A DNA stretch of 64,000 nucleotides, from NCBI GenBank assembly GCA_044224495.1, contig JBGAKG010000009.1:124001-188000 (forward strand), written 5' to 3'. Positions 54,519-62,409 of the stretch are shown piece by piece (positions within the stretch are counted from its first letter, which is position 1; each line of letters begins with the position of its first letter). The DNA is from JBGAKG01 sp044224495 (GTDB taxonomy: Bacteria; Myxococcota_A; Polyangia; Polyangiales; Polyangiaceae). The notes under the pieces were generated by a model, which did no database searches, was not told where the DNA came from, and saw only the letters and a list, made by a program, of their open reading frames with translations. The translations under genes were made by a program, and so were the position numbers.

Positions 54519-54983
54519 ATGGCGCTCCCGACCTTCCGTCACGTCCTCGTTCCCACCGACTTCGGCGACGCCGCGCGCGTCGCGGTCGACCACGCCATCG
54601 CGCTCGCGCTCCGCTTCGACGCGAAACTGACGCTCCTGCACGCGTACGAGCTCCCGCGCATCGACTACGGCGAGGTCATCCAGTGGCCGGTGCAGGATCT
54701 CGAGGACCAAGCGCAGCGCGCGCTCGACCGCGCCCTCGCCGAGGTGAAGGCGCTGCACCCGGCCGTCGACGGGCTCGTCGCGCTCGGGGATCCCCACACG
54801 CAGATCCTCGACGTCGCGAAGAAGCGCGGGTGCGATCTGATCGTGATGGGAACCCATGGCCGCAAGGGCATCTCTCGGCTGCTCCTCGGGAGCGTCGCCG
54901 AACGCGTCGTCCGCTTCTCGCCGATCCCGGTGCTCACCGTGTCGAGCCAGGCCGGGGCGAGCGACCGCAGCGCGCCGCGCTGA
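54519..54983 (+). CDS. Universal stress protein (UspA family), second copy
   Basis: The 154-residue protein has FRHVLVPTDFGDAARVAVD at the start and GTHGRKGISRLLLGSVAERVV, the GxxGx9GS ATP-binding signature. It is related to the 30233-30688 protein but is not a close copy. I start at ATG 54519 since the upstream frame is not protein-like. The 200 bases before it, between the divergent small gene and this ATG, hold no feature I can name. A perfect hairpin at its 3' end lies between it and the convergent WecG-like gene. Confidence 0.9.
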   Translation: MALPTFRHVLVPTDFGDAARVAVDHAIALALRFDAKLTLLHAYELPRIDYGEVIQWPVQDLEDQAQRALDRALAEVKALHPAVDGLVALGDPHTQILDVAKKRGCDLIVMGTHGRKGISRLLLGSVAERVVRFSPIPVLTVSSQAGASDRSAPR

Positions 54984-54989
54984 TACCGT

Positions 54990-55010
54990 GGAGCGCTGCC
55001 TCAGCGCTCC
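54990..55010. terminator. Hairpin between convergent Usp and WecG-like genes
   Basis: GGAGCGCTG-CCT-CAGCGCTCC is a perfect 9-base stem with a 3-base loop. It begins just after the Usp stop codon and includes the WecG-like stop. No U-tract follows on either strand. Confidence 0.5.
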
Positions 55011-55759
55011 CGCGGGCGAAAGAGCGCATCGCGCGCGACGATGAGCGCGAACTCCGGATCGCGGAGCAGGTAGCGGCGCCACATCCGGCGGGGCTCCTGC
55101 GCGAGGCGGTAAGCCCACTCGAGCCCGGAGTCGGACATCCAACGCGGCGCACGCTGGACGTTGCCGGCGAGGAAGTCGACGACGGCACCGAGCCCGAGCA
55201 GCACCGCGGGAGCGAGCTCGCGGTGGACCGCGTGCATCAGGAGCTCCTGCTTGGGCGCGCCGAGGCAGACGAAGACGAGCTCCGGCGCCGCTGCCCGGAC
55301 TGGCGCGACGAGCGCGCCGAGCTCGGCGGAGCTCTCGCGGCCCGTCACGCGCGGGGCGCTGGTCCCCGCGACGACGATGCCGGGGTGGCGCTCACGGATG
55401 ACGTCGGCCGCGCGCTCGCCGGCGCCTTCGCCGCCGCCGAACAACCAGATGCGCAGCTTCTCGCGCGCGGCGCGCTCGAGCAGCGGACCGGCGAAATCGG
55501 AGCCGGACACCTTCGCGGGGAGCGGCGCGCGGAGCAAACGGGACGCCCACACGACGGGCATGCCGTCGGCGAGGGAAAGCGACGCCTCGGCGTAGGCGTG
55601 GCGAAAGGCGAGATCACGCTCGGCGAGCACGACGTGATCGACGTTCGGCGTCACGACGTAGCCGCCGGCACGTGCGCGCACGAGATCCATCACGCGGTCG
55701 ACCGCTTGCTCCATCGTGAGCGCGTCCACCGGGACGTGGCCCAGGACCGTGCGCGTCAC
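55001..55759 (-). CDS. WecG/TagA/CpsF-type glycosyltransferase (GT26)
   Basis: The 252-residue protein has the family blocks VVTPNVDHVVLAERD, LADGMPVVWASRL, LPAKVSGSDFAGPLLERAA, VFVCLGAPKQELLMH and GLGAVVDFLAGNVQRAPRWM. WecG/TagA enzymes add N-acetylmannosamine (-uronate) to a lipid-linked sugar in the cytoplasm. Here it ends the exopolysaccharide operon and is coupled by GTGA to the GH44 gene. The start is GTG at 55759. The donor sugar is inferred only from the family. Confidence 0.92.
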   Translation of the reverse strand: MTRTVLGHVPVDALTMEQAVDRVMDLVRARAGGYVVTPNVDHVVLAERDLAFRHAYAEASLSLADGMPVVWASRLLRAPLPAKVSGSDFAGPLLERAAREKLRIWLFGGGEGAGERAADVIRERHPGIVVAGTSAPRVTGRESSAELGALVAPVRAAAPELVFVCLGAPKQELLMHAVHRELAPAVLLGLGAVVDFLAGNVQRAPRWMSDSGLEWAYRLAQEPRRMWRRYLLRDPEFALIVARDALFRPRER

Positions 55760-57900
55760 TTCGGCGGCTCCAGGTCGACGTCGAGCACGGTGATGCTCCA
55801 CGGCGGCAGGTTCTGGAGCAGCTTGGCGCCGTCGTTCTTGCTCTCCGCGCCGGCGGTCGGGCCCGTGGTCTGACCGGTATAGGCGAAGGTGCGGCGGTTG
55901 GCGGCGCTGCCGCAGGAGCCGACGTCGATCGTCGCGTCGAAGTTCGCGTCCTTCGAGAGGTTCACGGCGACGAGCACGAGCTTCTTCCGCGCCCCGTCGA
56001 TCGAAGCGTAGAGCGAGACCTGGCCGCTGGCGGTCGCGGTCGAGGTGGGGAGGATCGCGTCGAGGAAGCGCCCGCCCTTGCCGTCGAAGTTGCGGAACAT
56101 GCGGAATGCCCACCAGGCCGGTGACTGGTCCTTCGGATAGACCCAGTAGTAGGCGGACGTGACGTCGTTCTGGGCGAAGCGGCCGAGCGTCTCCGCGACG
56201 GCGACCGCCCCGGACACGTGACCTTCGCCGCCGAAGCTCCACTCGCCGATCTGGATCCCGCGCCCGGGGTAGTTCTGGTCGATCCACTCGTGCAGGCGAG
56301 GGAGCAGGCGCACGGGCTCGCCGATCCACGACTCGTCCTTGTAGGTCGGGTCCCAGAGCCCGCGCGTGGAGCGCACGCGGAGCGCGGCGGTCGCGGCGTC
56401 GCTCGCGTCGCCGTAGACGTTGGAGCCCTGCGGATAGAAGTGGACGTCGAGCAGGTCGAGGATGCGCGTCCCGGTCTTGGTCTCGTACTCCTTCAGCTTC
56501 TCGAGGTACCAGGCGAGGAGCGGCTTGTTCCCGTGCTGGAGCCGATCGGGGTGGATCTGGAATCCGGCGGCGGCGTCCTTCGCGGAGTAGGAGTAGGCCG
56601 GCCACCCCCACTCGGCCGGGCCTGCGATCTTGGCGTCCGGGTCCGCCTTCCGGATCGCGCTGCCGTAGCGGATGGTGCGGTCGAGGAGCTCGTCGTAGCC
56701 GACGGGCTGCGGGTGGACGTCGCGGTGGGTCGAGTTCCAGAGCGCGGGCTCGTTGTCGAGGATGTAGATCGCGACCGAGCGCTTGCCCTTCTCGGCGTCC
56801 AGCTTCTTGATCGCGGCGACCCAGCGCCCGATGAACTCGGGCGGCGCGGGGATGCTCGTCTGCGTGGCGGGGAGGGCGGCGATGTCTTTACCATCTTGGT
56901 ACTTTCCGTTCCCTGCGCCGCGCCCGCCCGGGTCGCTCGCTTGTTGCTTCGGGAACAGATCGGTCGGGAAGCCGTTGGCGGACGTGTCCTTCGCGACCCA
57001 GCCGATGGTCGGCACCGTGAGCGCCGTCACGTAGCCCTTCTCGAGATCGGCGACGAGGAAGCTCCTGTACGAGTAGGTGGGGTCGCCGGAGTAGTCGACG
57101 TTCTCGAAGTACCAGTCGTTCGCCGTGTTCCAGGCGCGCCCGTGCTCCCAGTTGTAACGCGTGCTCGCGTTGCCGCCCCAGCGGCGCGTCGTCGCGCCGA
57201 TGGTGTGCTGGTGGGTGTGCTTCGCGTCGCCCATGAAGTCGTACGCGATGCCGTAGATGAGCGGGCTCACCGGCTTGGCGGTCGCGCGGCAATCGACGCC
57301 GAGCGCGACGGCCTTCGTCGCGGTGGTCTTCGTCCCGCCGTCCGGGCCGGCGGTCAGCCCGATTTTGTCGATCTCGACCAGATCGGCGGCGACTTCGCTC
57401 GGCGCGCGGATGATGATCCGATCGAACGCTGCGTCGTCGGGGGCGAGCTCGGCGATCGGGATGAACACCTCGGTCCATCCGTCGACTTGGGCTTCGTGCT
57501 TCGCGCTCACGCGGACGTGCGGCAGGCGGTCGCCGTCGGACGACTCGACGCGCACCTCGAGGAAGCGCCCGAAGGAGGCCGGTGCGCGGTAGCGGAAGGT
57601 GAGCCCACCCCAAGTCCCCGTGAGACCCGGCTTCGCGAGGATCCAACCGCCGTAGCTCGCGAACGAGAGGCGCGCCGCGCCGCCGTCGAGCTCGCGCTTC
57701 GTCCAGCCCCAGTCCTGCCAACCACCTTTGAGGCCGCCGTCCCAGATCGACTCGGCGACGACGAAGCCACCCGGCGGGCGCGGTGCTTCGGGAGCGGACG
57801 TGCCGTCGACCGACGTGGAAGCGGGGTTCGTCTTCGGGCAGCCGAGGGCCGCGAGCGCGAACAGAACCGGGATCCCGAAGACGAAGCGGCGCACGGTCAC
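55756..57900 (-). CDS. GH44 glycoside hydrolase lipoprotein
   Basis: The 714-residue protein has a lipoprotein signal (Cys21, preceded by ALG), a beta-sandwich N-terminal part (about residues 45-190) and a GH44 (beta/alpha)8 barrel: RWGGNASTRYNWEHGRAWN (240-258), acid/base Glu384 in LDNEPALW and nucleophile Glu553 in IGEWSFGG. A C-terminal beta domain ends the protein. GH44 enzymes cleave beta-1,4-glucan/xyloglucan. As a membrane-anchored member of an exopolysaccharide operon it may trim or release the polymer; this is inferred. Residues 333-338 carry palindrome site 3. Confidence 0.9.
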   Translation of the reverse strand: MTVRRFVFGIPVLFALAALGCPKTNPASTSVDGTSAPEAPRPPGGFVVAESIWDGGLKGGWQDWGWTKRELDGGAARLSFASYGGWILAKPGLTGTWGGLTFRYRAPASFGRFLEVRVESSDGDRLPHVRVSAKHEAQVDGWTEVFIPIAELAPDDAAFDRIIIRAPSEVAADLVEIDKIGLTAGPDGGTKTTATKAVALGVDCRATAKPVSPLIYGIAYDFMGDAKHTHQHTIGATTRRWGGNASTRYNWEHGRAWNTANDWYFENVDYSGDPTYSYRSFLVADLEKGYVTALTVPTIGWVAKDTSANGFPTDLFPKQQASDPGGRGAGNGKYQDGKDIAALPATQTSIPAPPEFIGRWVAAIKKLDAEKGKRSVAIYILDNEPALWNSTHRDVHPQPVGYDELLDRTIRYGSAIRKADPDAKIAGPAEWGWPAYSYSAKDAAAGFQIHPDRLQHGNKPLLAWYLEKLKEYETKTGTRILDLLDVHFYPQGSNVYGDASDAATAALRVRSTRGLWDPTYKDESWIGEPVRLLPRLHEWIDQNYPGRGIQIGEWSFGGEGHVSGAVAVAETLGRFAQNDVTSAYYWVYPKDQSPAWWAFRMFRNFDGKGGRFLDAILPTSTATASGQVSLYASIDGARKKLVLVAVNLSKDANFDATIDVGSCGSAANRRTFAYTGQTTGPTAGAESKNDGAKLLQNLPPWSITVLDVDLEPPK
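56888..56903. repeat. TACCA-N3-TGGTA palindrome, site 3
   Basis: TTACCATCTTGGTACT is a variant of sites 1 and 2; the core TACCA-TCT-TGGTA differs only in the spacer. It is inside the GH44 gene, where Tyr-Gln-Asp-Gly-Lys is written TAC CAA GAT GGT AAA, a stretch of AT-ending codons. Confidence 0.5.
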
Positions 57901-58475
57901 TTGCTCGGCTTGGGCGCCGCTTTGGGCGCCGCCTTCGGCGCCGGGCGCACCGCGTTCTTGAGGACCACGCTGCCGAGGAACCGGTCGTGCCCGATCTCCT
58001 CGACGGTCTTCTCGGCGTCCTTGAGCGGGGTGATCCCGAGGACGAGGCAGAGGACGAGCGCGTCCACGTGCGGGGCGATCGCGACGGTGCTCGGGTTGTC
58101 GGTGATCGGAGAGAGGACGACGAACACGCGGTCACCGCGCTCGACGATCTTGCGGAGCTCGCCGAGCCGCGTCTCGACGAGGTTGAGCGGCGTCTCCCGC
58201 AGGTCGAGCGTCTGGATCGGCTTCCCGAGGTGCTGCCACCCGACGTCGGCGAGGATGCTCGCGGTCTCCATCGGCGTGCTCTTCATGCCCGAGCTCGCGC
58301 CGATGATCCCGAGCGCTTGCCAGCTACGCTTCTGGAGCGTGATCCACAGGCGCTGCCAATCGACCTGGCTGGAGGGTCCGGTGGGGCGCGAGCTGGGGCG
58401 CCACGAGGGCTTCGGCGGCATGCTCGGCGCCTTCGTCGCTTCGGCGCCCGGCGGCGGGGGCGTACTCGGGGTCAT
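57897..58475 (-). CDS. Degenerate BY-kinase/CpsD-like P-loop protein
   Basis: The 192-residue protein has a Pro/Ser-rich N-terminus and a domain resembling the ATPase of bacterial tyrosine kinases of polysaccharide export. The Walker A region reads GASSGMKST, where the canonical GxGKT/S glycine before lysine is Met. The Walker A' and Walker B positions (TLDLRETP, VFVVLSPITD) lack the expected aspartates. There is no C-terminal Tyr cluster; the tail is a KAAPKAAPKPSK repeat. It is probably catalytically inactive and structural. Overlap with the GH44 start (ATGA) shows it is in the operon. Confidence 0.75.
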   Translation of the reverse strand: MTPSTPPPPGAEATKAPSMPPKPSWRPSSRPTGPSSQVDWQRLWITLQKRSWQALGIIGASSGMKSTPMETASILADVGWQHLGKPIQTLDLRETPLNLVETRLGELRKIVERGDRVFVVLSPITDNPSTVAIAPHVDALVLCLVLGITPLKDAEKTVEEIGHDRFLGSVVLKNAVRPAPKAAPKAAPKPSK

Positions 58476-58498
58476 GGGCGATCGCCTTTCATACCACG

Positions 58499-59758
58499 TC
58501 AGCGCTCGCGCTCCGTGCGCACCCACTCGCTCGTCCCGTGAGCTTCTTGTCCTTGCTCTTGCCCTTGCGCTTGCCCTTGCCCTTGCCCTTGCCCTTGCCC
58601 TCGCCCCCGCTCCCGAACACGAAGGACGGCCTTCCAAGCGACGTACGCCGGAGCCCACGCGAGGTCGAGCAACGCCCGCGGCCCCGCGTCCGACATGAGC
58701 GCCCCGCGAACGACGTACCCGGCGAGCGCCGCCGACGACAGGGCCCACGGGAGCACGACGCCGACGGCGCTCCGCGGACGAAGCACGCCATACGCGATCG
58801 ACCCCGCGAGCCCCACCGCCGCGCCGGCAGCCACCGTCGAGAGGGGCGGCACGGCGAGATCGCACGCGAGATCGAACAGGAGCAAGCTCCGCTTCGCGAG
58901 CGCTTCGCGGAGGAGCGGGAGCGCGACCTCGCGCCGCAGCTTGGCGCGGCCTTCCTCCCAACGCTTCCGCTGCGAGCGCGACGCCTTCTCGCTCGCGACC
59001 ATGTCGCCGAAGACGCGCGCCTCGTGGACGTGCGCGACGCGGTAGCCCGCGCGCCCGAGCCGGATCCCGTACTCGACGTCCTCGACGAGCCCGTAGGCCT
59101 CGTGCGGGACGGCGCGGAGGACCTCGGTCGCGAACGCCATGCCGTTCCCGCGGAGGCCGGCCGAAAGCCCGAGCCGCTCGCGTGCGCTGCCGCGCAAGCC
59201 GTGGAAGACGGAGAAGGCGACCGTCATCAAGCGCGTGCGCCACGACGCGTCGGGGTTGCGGACGCCGTACTCGGCCTGCATCGCGCGCGCACCCGAGGCG
59301 AGGCGGGCGTCGAACGAGCGGAGCAGGTTCTCGCTCACGGTCGTGTCCGCGTCGACGACGACGATCGCATCGAGCGGCGCTGCGCCTTCGGCGAGGAGCT
59401 CGGCGAACGCGCGCTCGAGCGCGTAGCCCTTGCCGCGCTTCTCGCGATCGACCCGCTCGAACACGCGCGCGCCCGCCGCGCGCGCCCGTGCAGCGGTTCC
59501 GTCGCTGCAGTTGTCGGCGACGACGACGACCTCGAAGAGCTCGCGCGGGTAGTCCATCGCGAGCAGGCTCTTCACCGTCGCCTCGATCCCGGCTTCTTCG
59601 TCGTGCGCGGGGACCACGACCGCGAAGCGGGCGGTGGGCGTCGCGCGGGGAAGGGGAGGCTCGGGCGTCGCCGAGAACACGGTCAGGAACGCGAGGTACG
59701 CGCTCGGGAGAGCGACCGGCAGCGCGAGCAGGAGCGAGACGGCGGTCGAGTGTTTCAT
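58499..59758 (-). CDS. Family 2 glycosyltransferase with C-terminal membrane helices
   Basis: The 419-residue protein begins with a membrane helix, then a GT2 domain: VVVPAHDEEAGIEATVKSL, VVVADNCSDGTAARARA, VVVDADTTV, GNGMAF, the YGLVEDVEYGIRLGRAG block and the SQRKRWEEG (Q/RxxRW) motif of processive and polyprenyl-linked transferases. Two or three hydrophobic helices follow. The C-terminus is a Gly-Gln repeat coded by hexamer repeats at 58549-58608. It probably builds the exopolysaccharide at the inner membrane. The donor is unknown. Confidence 0.88.
   Translation of the reverse strand: MKHSTAVSLLLALPVALPSAYLAFLTVFSATPEPPLPRATPTARFAVVVPAHDEEAGIEATVKSLLAMDYPRELFEVVVVADNCSDGTAARARAAGARVFERVDREKRGKGYALERAFAELLAEGAAPLDAIVVVDADTTVSENLLRSFDARLASGARAMQAEYGVRNPDASWRTRLMTVAFSVFHGLRGSARERLGLSAGLRGNGMAFATEVLRAVPHEAYGLVEDVEYGIRLGRAGYRVAHVHEARVFGDMVASEKASRSQRKRWEEGRAKLRREVALPLLREALAKRSLLLFDLACDLAVPPLSTVAAGAAVGLAGSIAYGVLRPRSAVGVVLPWALSSAALAGYVVRGALMSDAGPRALLDLAWAPAYVAWKAVLRVRERGRGQGQGQGQGQAQGQEQGQEAHGTSEWVRTERER
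58549..58608 (-). repeat. Hexamer tandem repeat (AAGGGC)n inside a glycosyltransferase gene
   Basis: Ten consecutive degenerate hexamers of the type GCCCTT (plus strand), five of them exact, encode the (GQ)n tail of the transferase. Because the unit is 6 bases, copy changes would alter tail length without shifting the frame. Confidence 0.7.
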
Positions 59759-61251
59759 ACGCGCGTCACTTCGCCGAGGACCGGGAGCTTGAGTCGCTTC
59801 TCGGCCTGCCACGCTTCGATCACCTTGCCCGTCGCGAGGTCCGCGCCAAGCGGGACACCGAGCGCGAGGAGCAGCGTCGCGAGGATGCCGACGAGCGACA
59901 CGAGCGGGACGTTCGGCTTCTTCGGAGACTTCGGGACCTCGGGCGCGACCACGACGGTGTAGCGGTACTTGAAAGCCGCGCGCGCCGTCTCGAGCTCGAT
60001 CCGCGCCGAGTCGATGCGGTCCATCAGGTCGCCGTACTTCAGGTTCGCGGTCTGCAGCTTCTGCCGCTGCACCTCGAGCTGGGTGTCGAGGCCCTCCGGC
60101 GGGACGGTCACGGTCTGGACCTCGGGCGGGACCTGGACGGGGGCCGTCGCGATCGGCGGAGGCGGCGCCTGCGTCGCCGACGGCTTGGGCACCGGCGTCT
60201 TCGCGTCGTTCGCGGCGGCGATGCGCCCGAGCAGATCGCGCTCCGCGTTCCGAAGCGTGACGAGCTCGGCCGGATCTTCGCGCGCCGCTTCGATCTTGCG
60301 CTCGAGCTCGATGACTTGGGGGTGCGCCGGGGCGAGCGTGGCGCGGAGGTCCGCGAGCTGCGCGTTGAGCTCGTTCAGCTTCCGCGCGCGCTGATCCTCG
60401 ATGTCCTTGATCGCCTTGCGCTTGGTCTCGAGCTCGCGCAGGAGGTCGTCGTTCGGGGAGCCCGCTACGGCGGTGGTCGCCGGCGAGCCGGGAGGACGAA
60501 GGAGCGGAGCGGTCGGCGCGGTGCCGTTGGCGTTCGTCTTGTTCGGGACGCGCACCGCGCTCCGGAGCTCGTTCAGGCGCTGGATCTCGGCGAGGGCGGA
60601 GGCGACGTTGTCGCGCTCGTCGTTCGCGTGCGTCTCCAGGATGCCGATCGCTTCCTGGATGACGTTGACCTCGACGCCGTGGCGCGTGTCGAGGAAGTTC
60701 TTCTGCACCGTGCTGACGATGTCGTAGGCGGTCTGCGCGTCGGGCCAGTCGACGCTGATCGTCACCGAGCCCTGATCGACGGCGACGTGGAGCTGCTTCT
60801 CGAGGATGGCGACGAGCGCGCGCTCGCGGTCCGCGTCCGTCATGGGCGCGCGGAAGATGCCGAGCACGCCGTCCTTCGCCTTGAGGATCGGCGGGCGGGT
60901 CTCCTGCCAGCGCTGGGCGAGGTTGGTCTCCCGAACGAGCTTCTCCAGGTTCTCCCGCGCGAAGATCGCGTCTTGGGCGCCCTTGGTCGGGGCGTCCCAG
61001 TCGACGGGGATGGAGCGGTGCGGATCGGCGAGCGCGGGCATGAGCGCGTTCCGCTCGATCGTGATCTTTGCATCCGTCGTGTACGAGCGCGGCCAGAGCG
61101 ACGCGGCTGCGATGGTGCCGACGAGGCCGAGGAGGAGCACGGCGCCGGTGAGGCGGCGGCGGCGTTTGGCCGCCCGGACCGCGAACCGGAGCCACTCGAG
61201 GGGGCTCGTGCCCTCTTCTTCCTCTTGTTCCTCCGGCTCCGCTGAGGTCAT
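59755..61251 (-). CDS. Wzz/GumC-like polysaccharide chain-length determinant
   Basis: The 498-residue protein has an acidic N-terminus, a first membrane helix (about residues 37-52), a long periplasmic coiled coil (about 200-430, with an AsnGlyThr/Pro-rich loop near 240-260 and a Pro/Val-rich segment near 365-385) and a second membrane helix near 455-475, preceded by APEVPKSPKKPNVPLV. That proline-rich segment before the second helix is the Wzz hallmark. It sets polymer length and links synthesis to export. There is no fused kinase; the degenerate kinase-like gene two places downstream may be the counterpart. Confidence 0.9.
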   Translation of the reverse strand: MTSAEPEEQEEEEGTSPLEWLRFAVRAAKRRRRLTGAVLLLGLVGTIAAASLWPRSYTTDAKITIERNALMPALADPHRSIPVDWDAPTKGAQDAIFARENLEKLVRETNLAQRWQETRPPILKAKDGVLGIFRAPMTDADRERALVAILEKQLHVAVDQGSVTISVDWPDAQTAYDIVSTVQKNFLDTRHGVEVNVIQEAIGILETHANDERDNVASALAEIQRLNELRSAVRVPNKTNANGTAPTAPLLRPPGSPATTAVAGSPNDDLLRELETKRKAIKDIEDQRARKLNELNAQLADLRATLAPAHPQVIELERKIEAAREDPAELVTLRNAERDLLGRIAAANDAKTPVPKPSATQAPPPPIATAPVQVPPEVQTVTVPPEGLDTQLEVQRQKLQTANLKYGDLMDRIDSARIELETARAAFKYRYTVVVAPEVPKSPKKPNVPLVSLVGILATLLLALGVPLGADLATGKVIEAWQAEKRLKLPVLGEVTRV

Positions 61252-62408
61252 GGGGTGCGAAAATGTAGCATAGCGGGGTGGAGGTCCAGCCCCAAGAAGA
61301 AGCCGTAGCTCGCGAAGGCGGTGCCTTGGAAAGCCTGGAGCGCGAGGCGCGTTCCGCCGTCCAGCGCGACCGCACGGGTGAGCGGAAACCGTAGGCTCGC
61401 CTCGAAGCCGAACGCCGTGATCTGGGCGGAAGACGCGAGGACGGACTGGACGAAGCTCGCCTGCGTACGGACGAGGTAGGTGCGGGTCGTGTACGTCGCG
61501 CCGACGGCGGCGCTGATGCGGGGGTCGACCGTCGCGGCGATGCGGTCGACCACGGGAGCGAAGCGGAGCACGCCGTCGAGATCGAGCTTGTTCCCGAGGA
61601 ACCCGCGGTGGTGGGCGATGGTCAGCTCCGCGCTCGCGTACGCGCGGAGGAAGTAGCCTTGCGGCTCGACGCGGAAGGCCGCACCCGAAGGTCCGGCGCC
61701 GGCGCCGACGGTCGTGCCGCGCCCCACGTCGCGCGCGTATCTCACCATCACGGTCGCGAGGCCCACGTCCGCGCCGCTCGTGAAGTGCGAGAACGAGGCG
61801 TCGGCGCTCGCGCCGATATGATCGCGCCGCGTCGCTCGGTGATCGACGCCGAGCGCGACGCGCGGGCCGTACTGAAGTGGGACGAACGCGCGGTCGGTGT
61901 CGGTCGCGCCGCCCGAGAGCTCGAACGCGGCGGCCTCGGTGACGACCCAGCGCGAGGTGGGGATCTGGTAGGCCGAAAAGGCGGTCCGCGAGCTCGCGTA
62001 CCCGAGCGTGTTGGTGCCGGGCAGCGTGGGGAGCGGCGTCGGGGTCGTGGGCTGGCCGGGCGGGGCGCCGGGGAGCGCGTCGGCGAGGGGGTAGCGGAGG
62101 GTGGTGAAGTTCTCGCGCCCGTAGCTCCCGTCTTGCGAGACGAAGAGGCCGAAGTGGCGCTCGCGCCAGCCGATCGAGAGTTGGCCCGGCGCCGTGGCGA
62201 GGACCGAGCGAGCGTCGTCGGTCCACGAGAACGCGGTGACGCGCGGGAGGAGCGAGAGCGACAGCTCGAGCCTCCGCCCGTGCACCGTGACGCGAAAGCG
62301 GAGCGCGGCCTCGGCGTCGGTCTGGACGCCGGCGCCCGAGTCGCGGGCGCGGAGCTCCGTCCGCTCGCCGACCTCGACCGTCCCGGTTGCCAGTGCGACG
62401 AAGTCCAC
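61248..62408 (-). CDS. Exopolysaccharide-associated outer-membrane-type beta-barrel protein
   Basis: The 386-residue product is strand-rich: alternating hydrophobic strands with aromatic ends (SWTDDARSVLATAPGQLSIGWRE, TLRYPLADA, ITAFGFEASLRFPL) suggest an outer-membrane barrel of the kind often encoded beside Wza. The chosen start is GTG at 62408, 1 base after the stop of the export gene (TGAG-GTG). No signal peptide is visible from that start, which is odd for a barrel; either the true start or the export route is unclear. Its stop overlaps the next start (ATGA). Confidence 0.6.
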   Translation of the reverse strand: MDFVALATGTVEVGERTELRARDSGAGVQTDAEAALRFRVTVHGRRLELSLSLLPRVTAFSWTDDARSVLATAPGQLSIGWRERHFGLFVSQDGSYGRENFTTLRYPLADALPGAPPGQPTTPTPLPTLPGTNTLGYASSRTAFSAYQIPTSRWVVTEAAAFELSGGATDTDRAFVPLQYGPRVALGVDHRATRRDHIGASADASFSHFTSGADVGLATVMVRYARDVGRGTTVGAGAGPSGAAFRVEPQGYFLRAYASAELTIAHHRGFLGNKLDLDGVLRFAPVVDRIAATVDPRISAAVGATYTTRTYLVRTQASFVQSVLASSAQITAFGFEASLRFPLTRAVALDGGTRLALQAFQGTAFASYGFFLGLDLHPAMLHFRTP

Positions 62409-62409
62409 C

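Noticed and set aside
58549..58608. Possible CRISPR array from repeated units
   Set aside because: The units are contiguous 6-base simple repeats within a coding sequence with no spacers; the same applies to 63173-63226.
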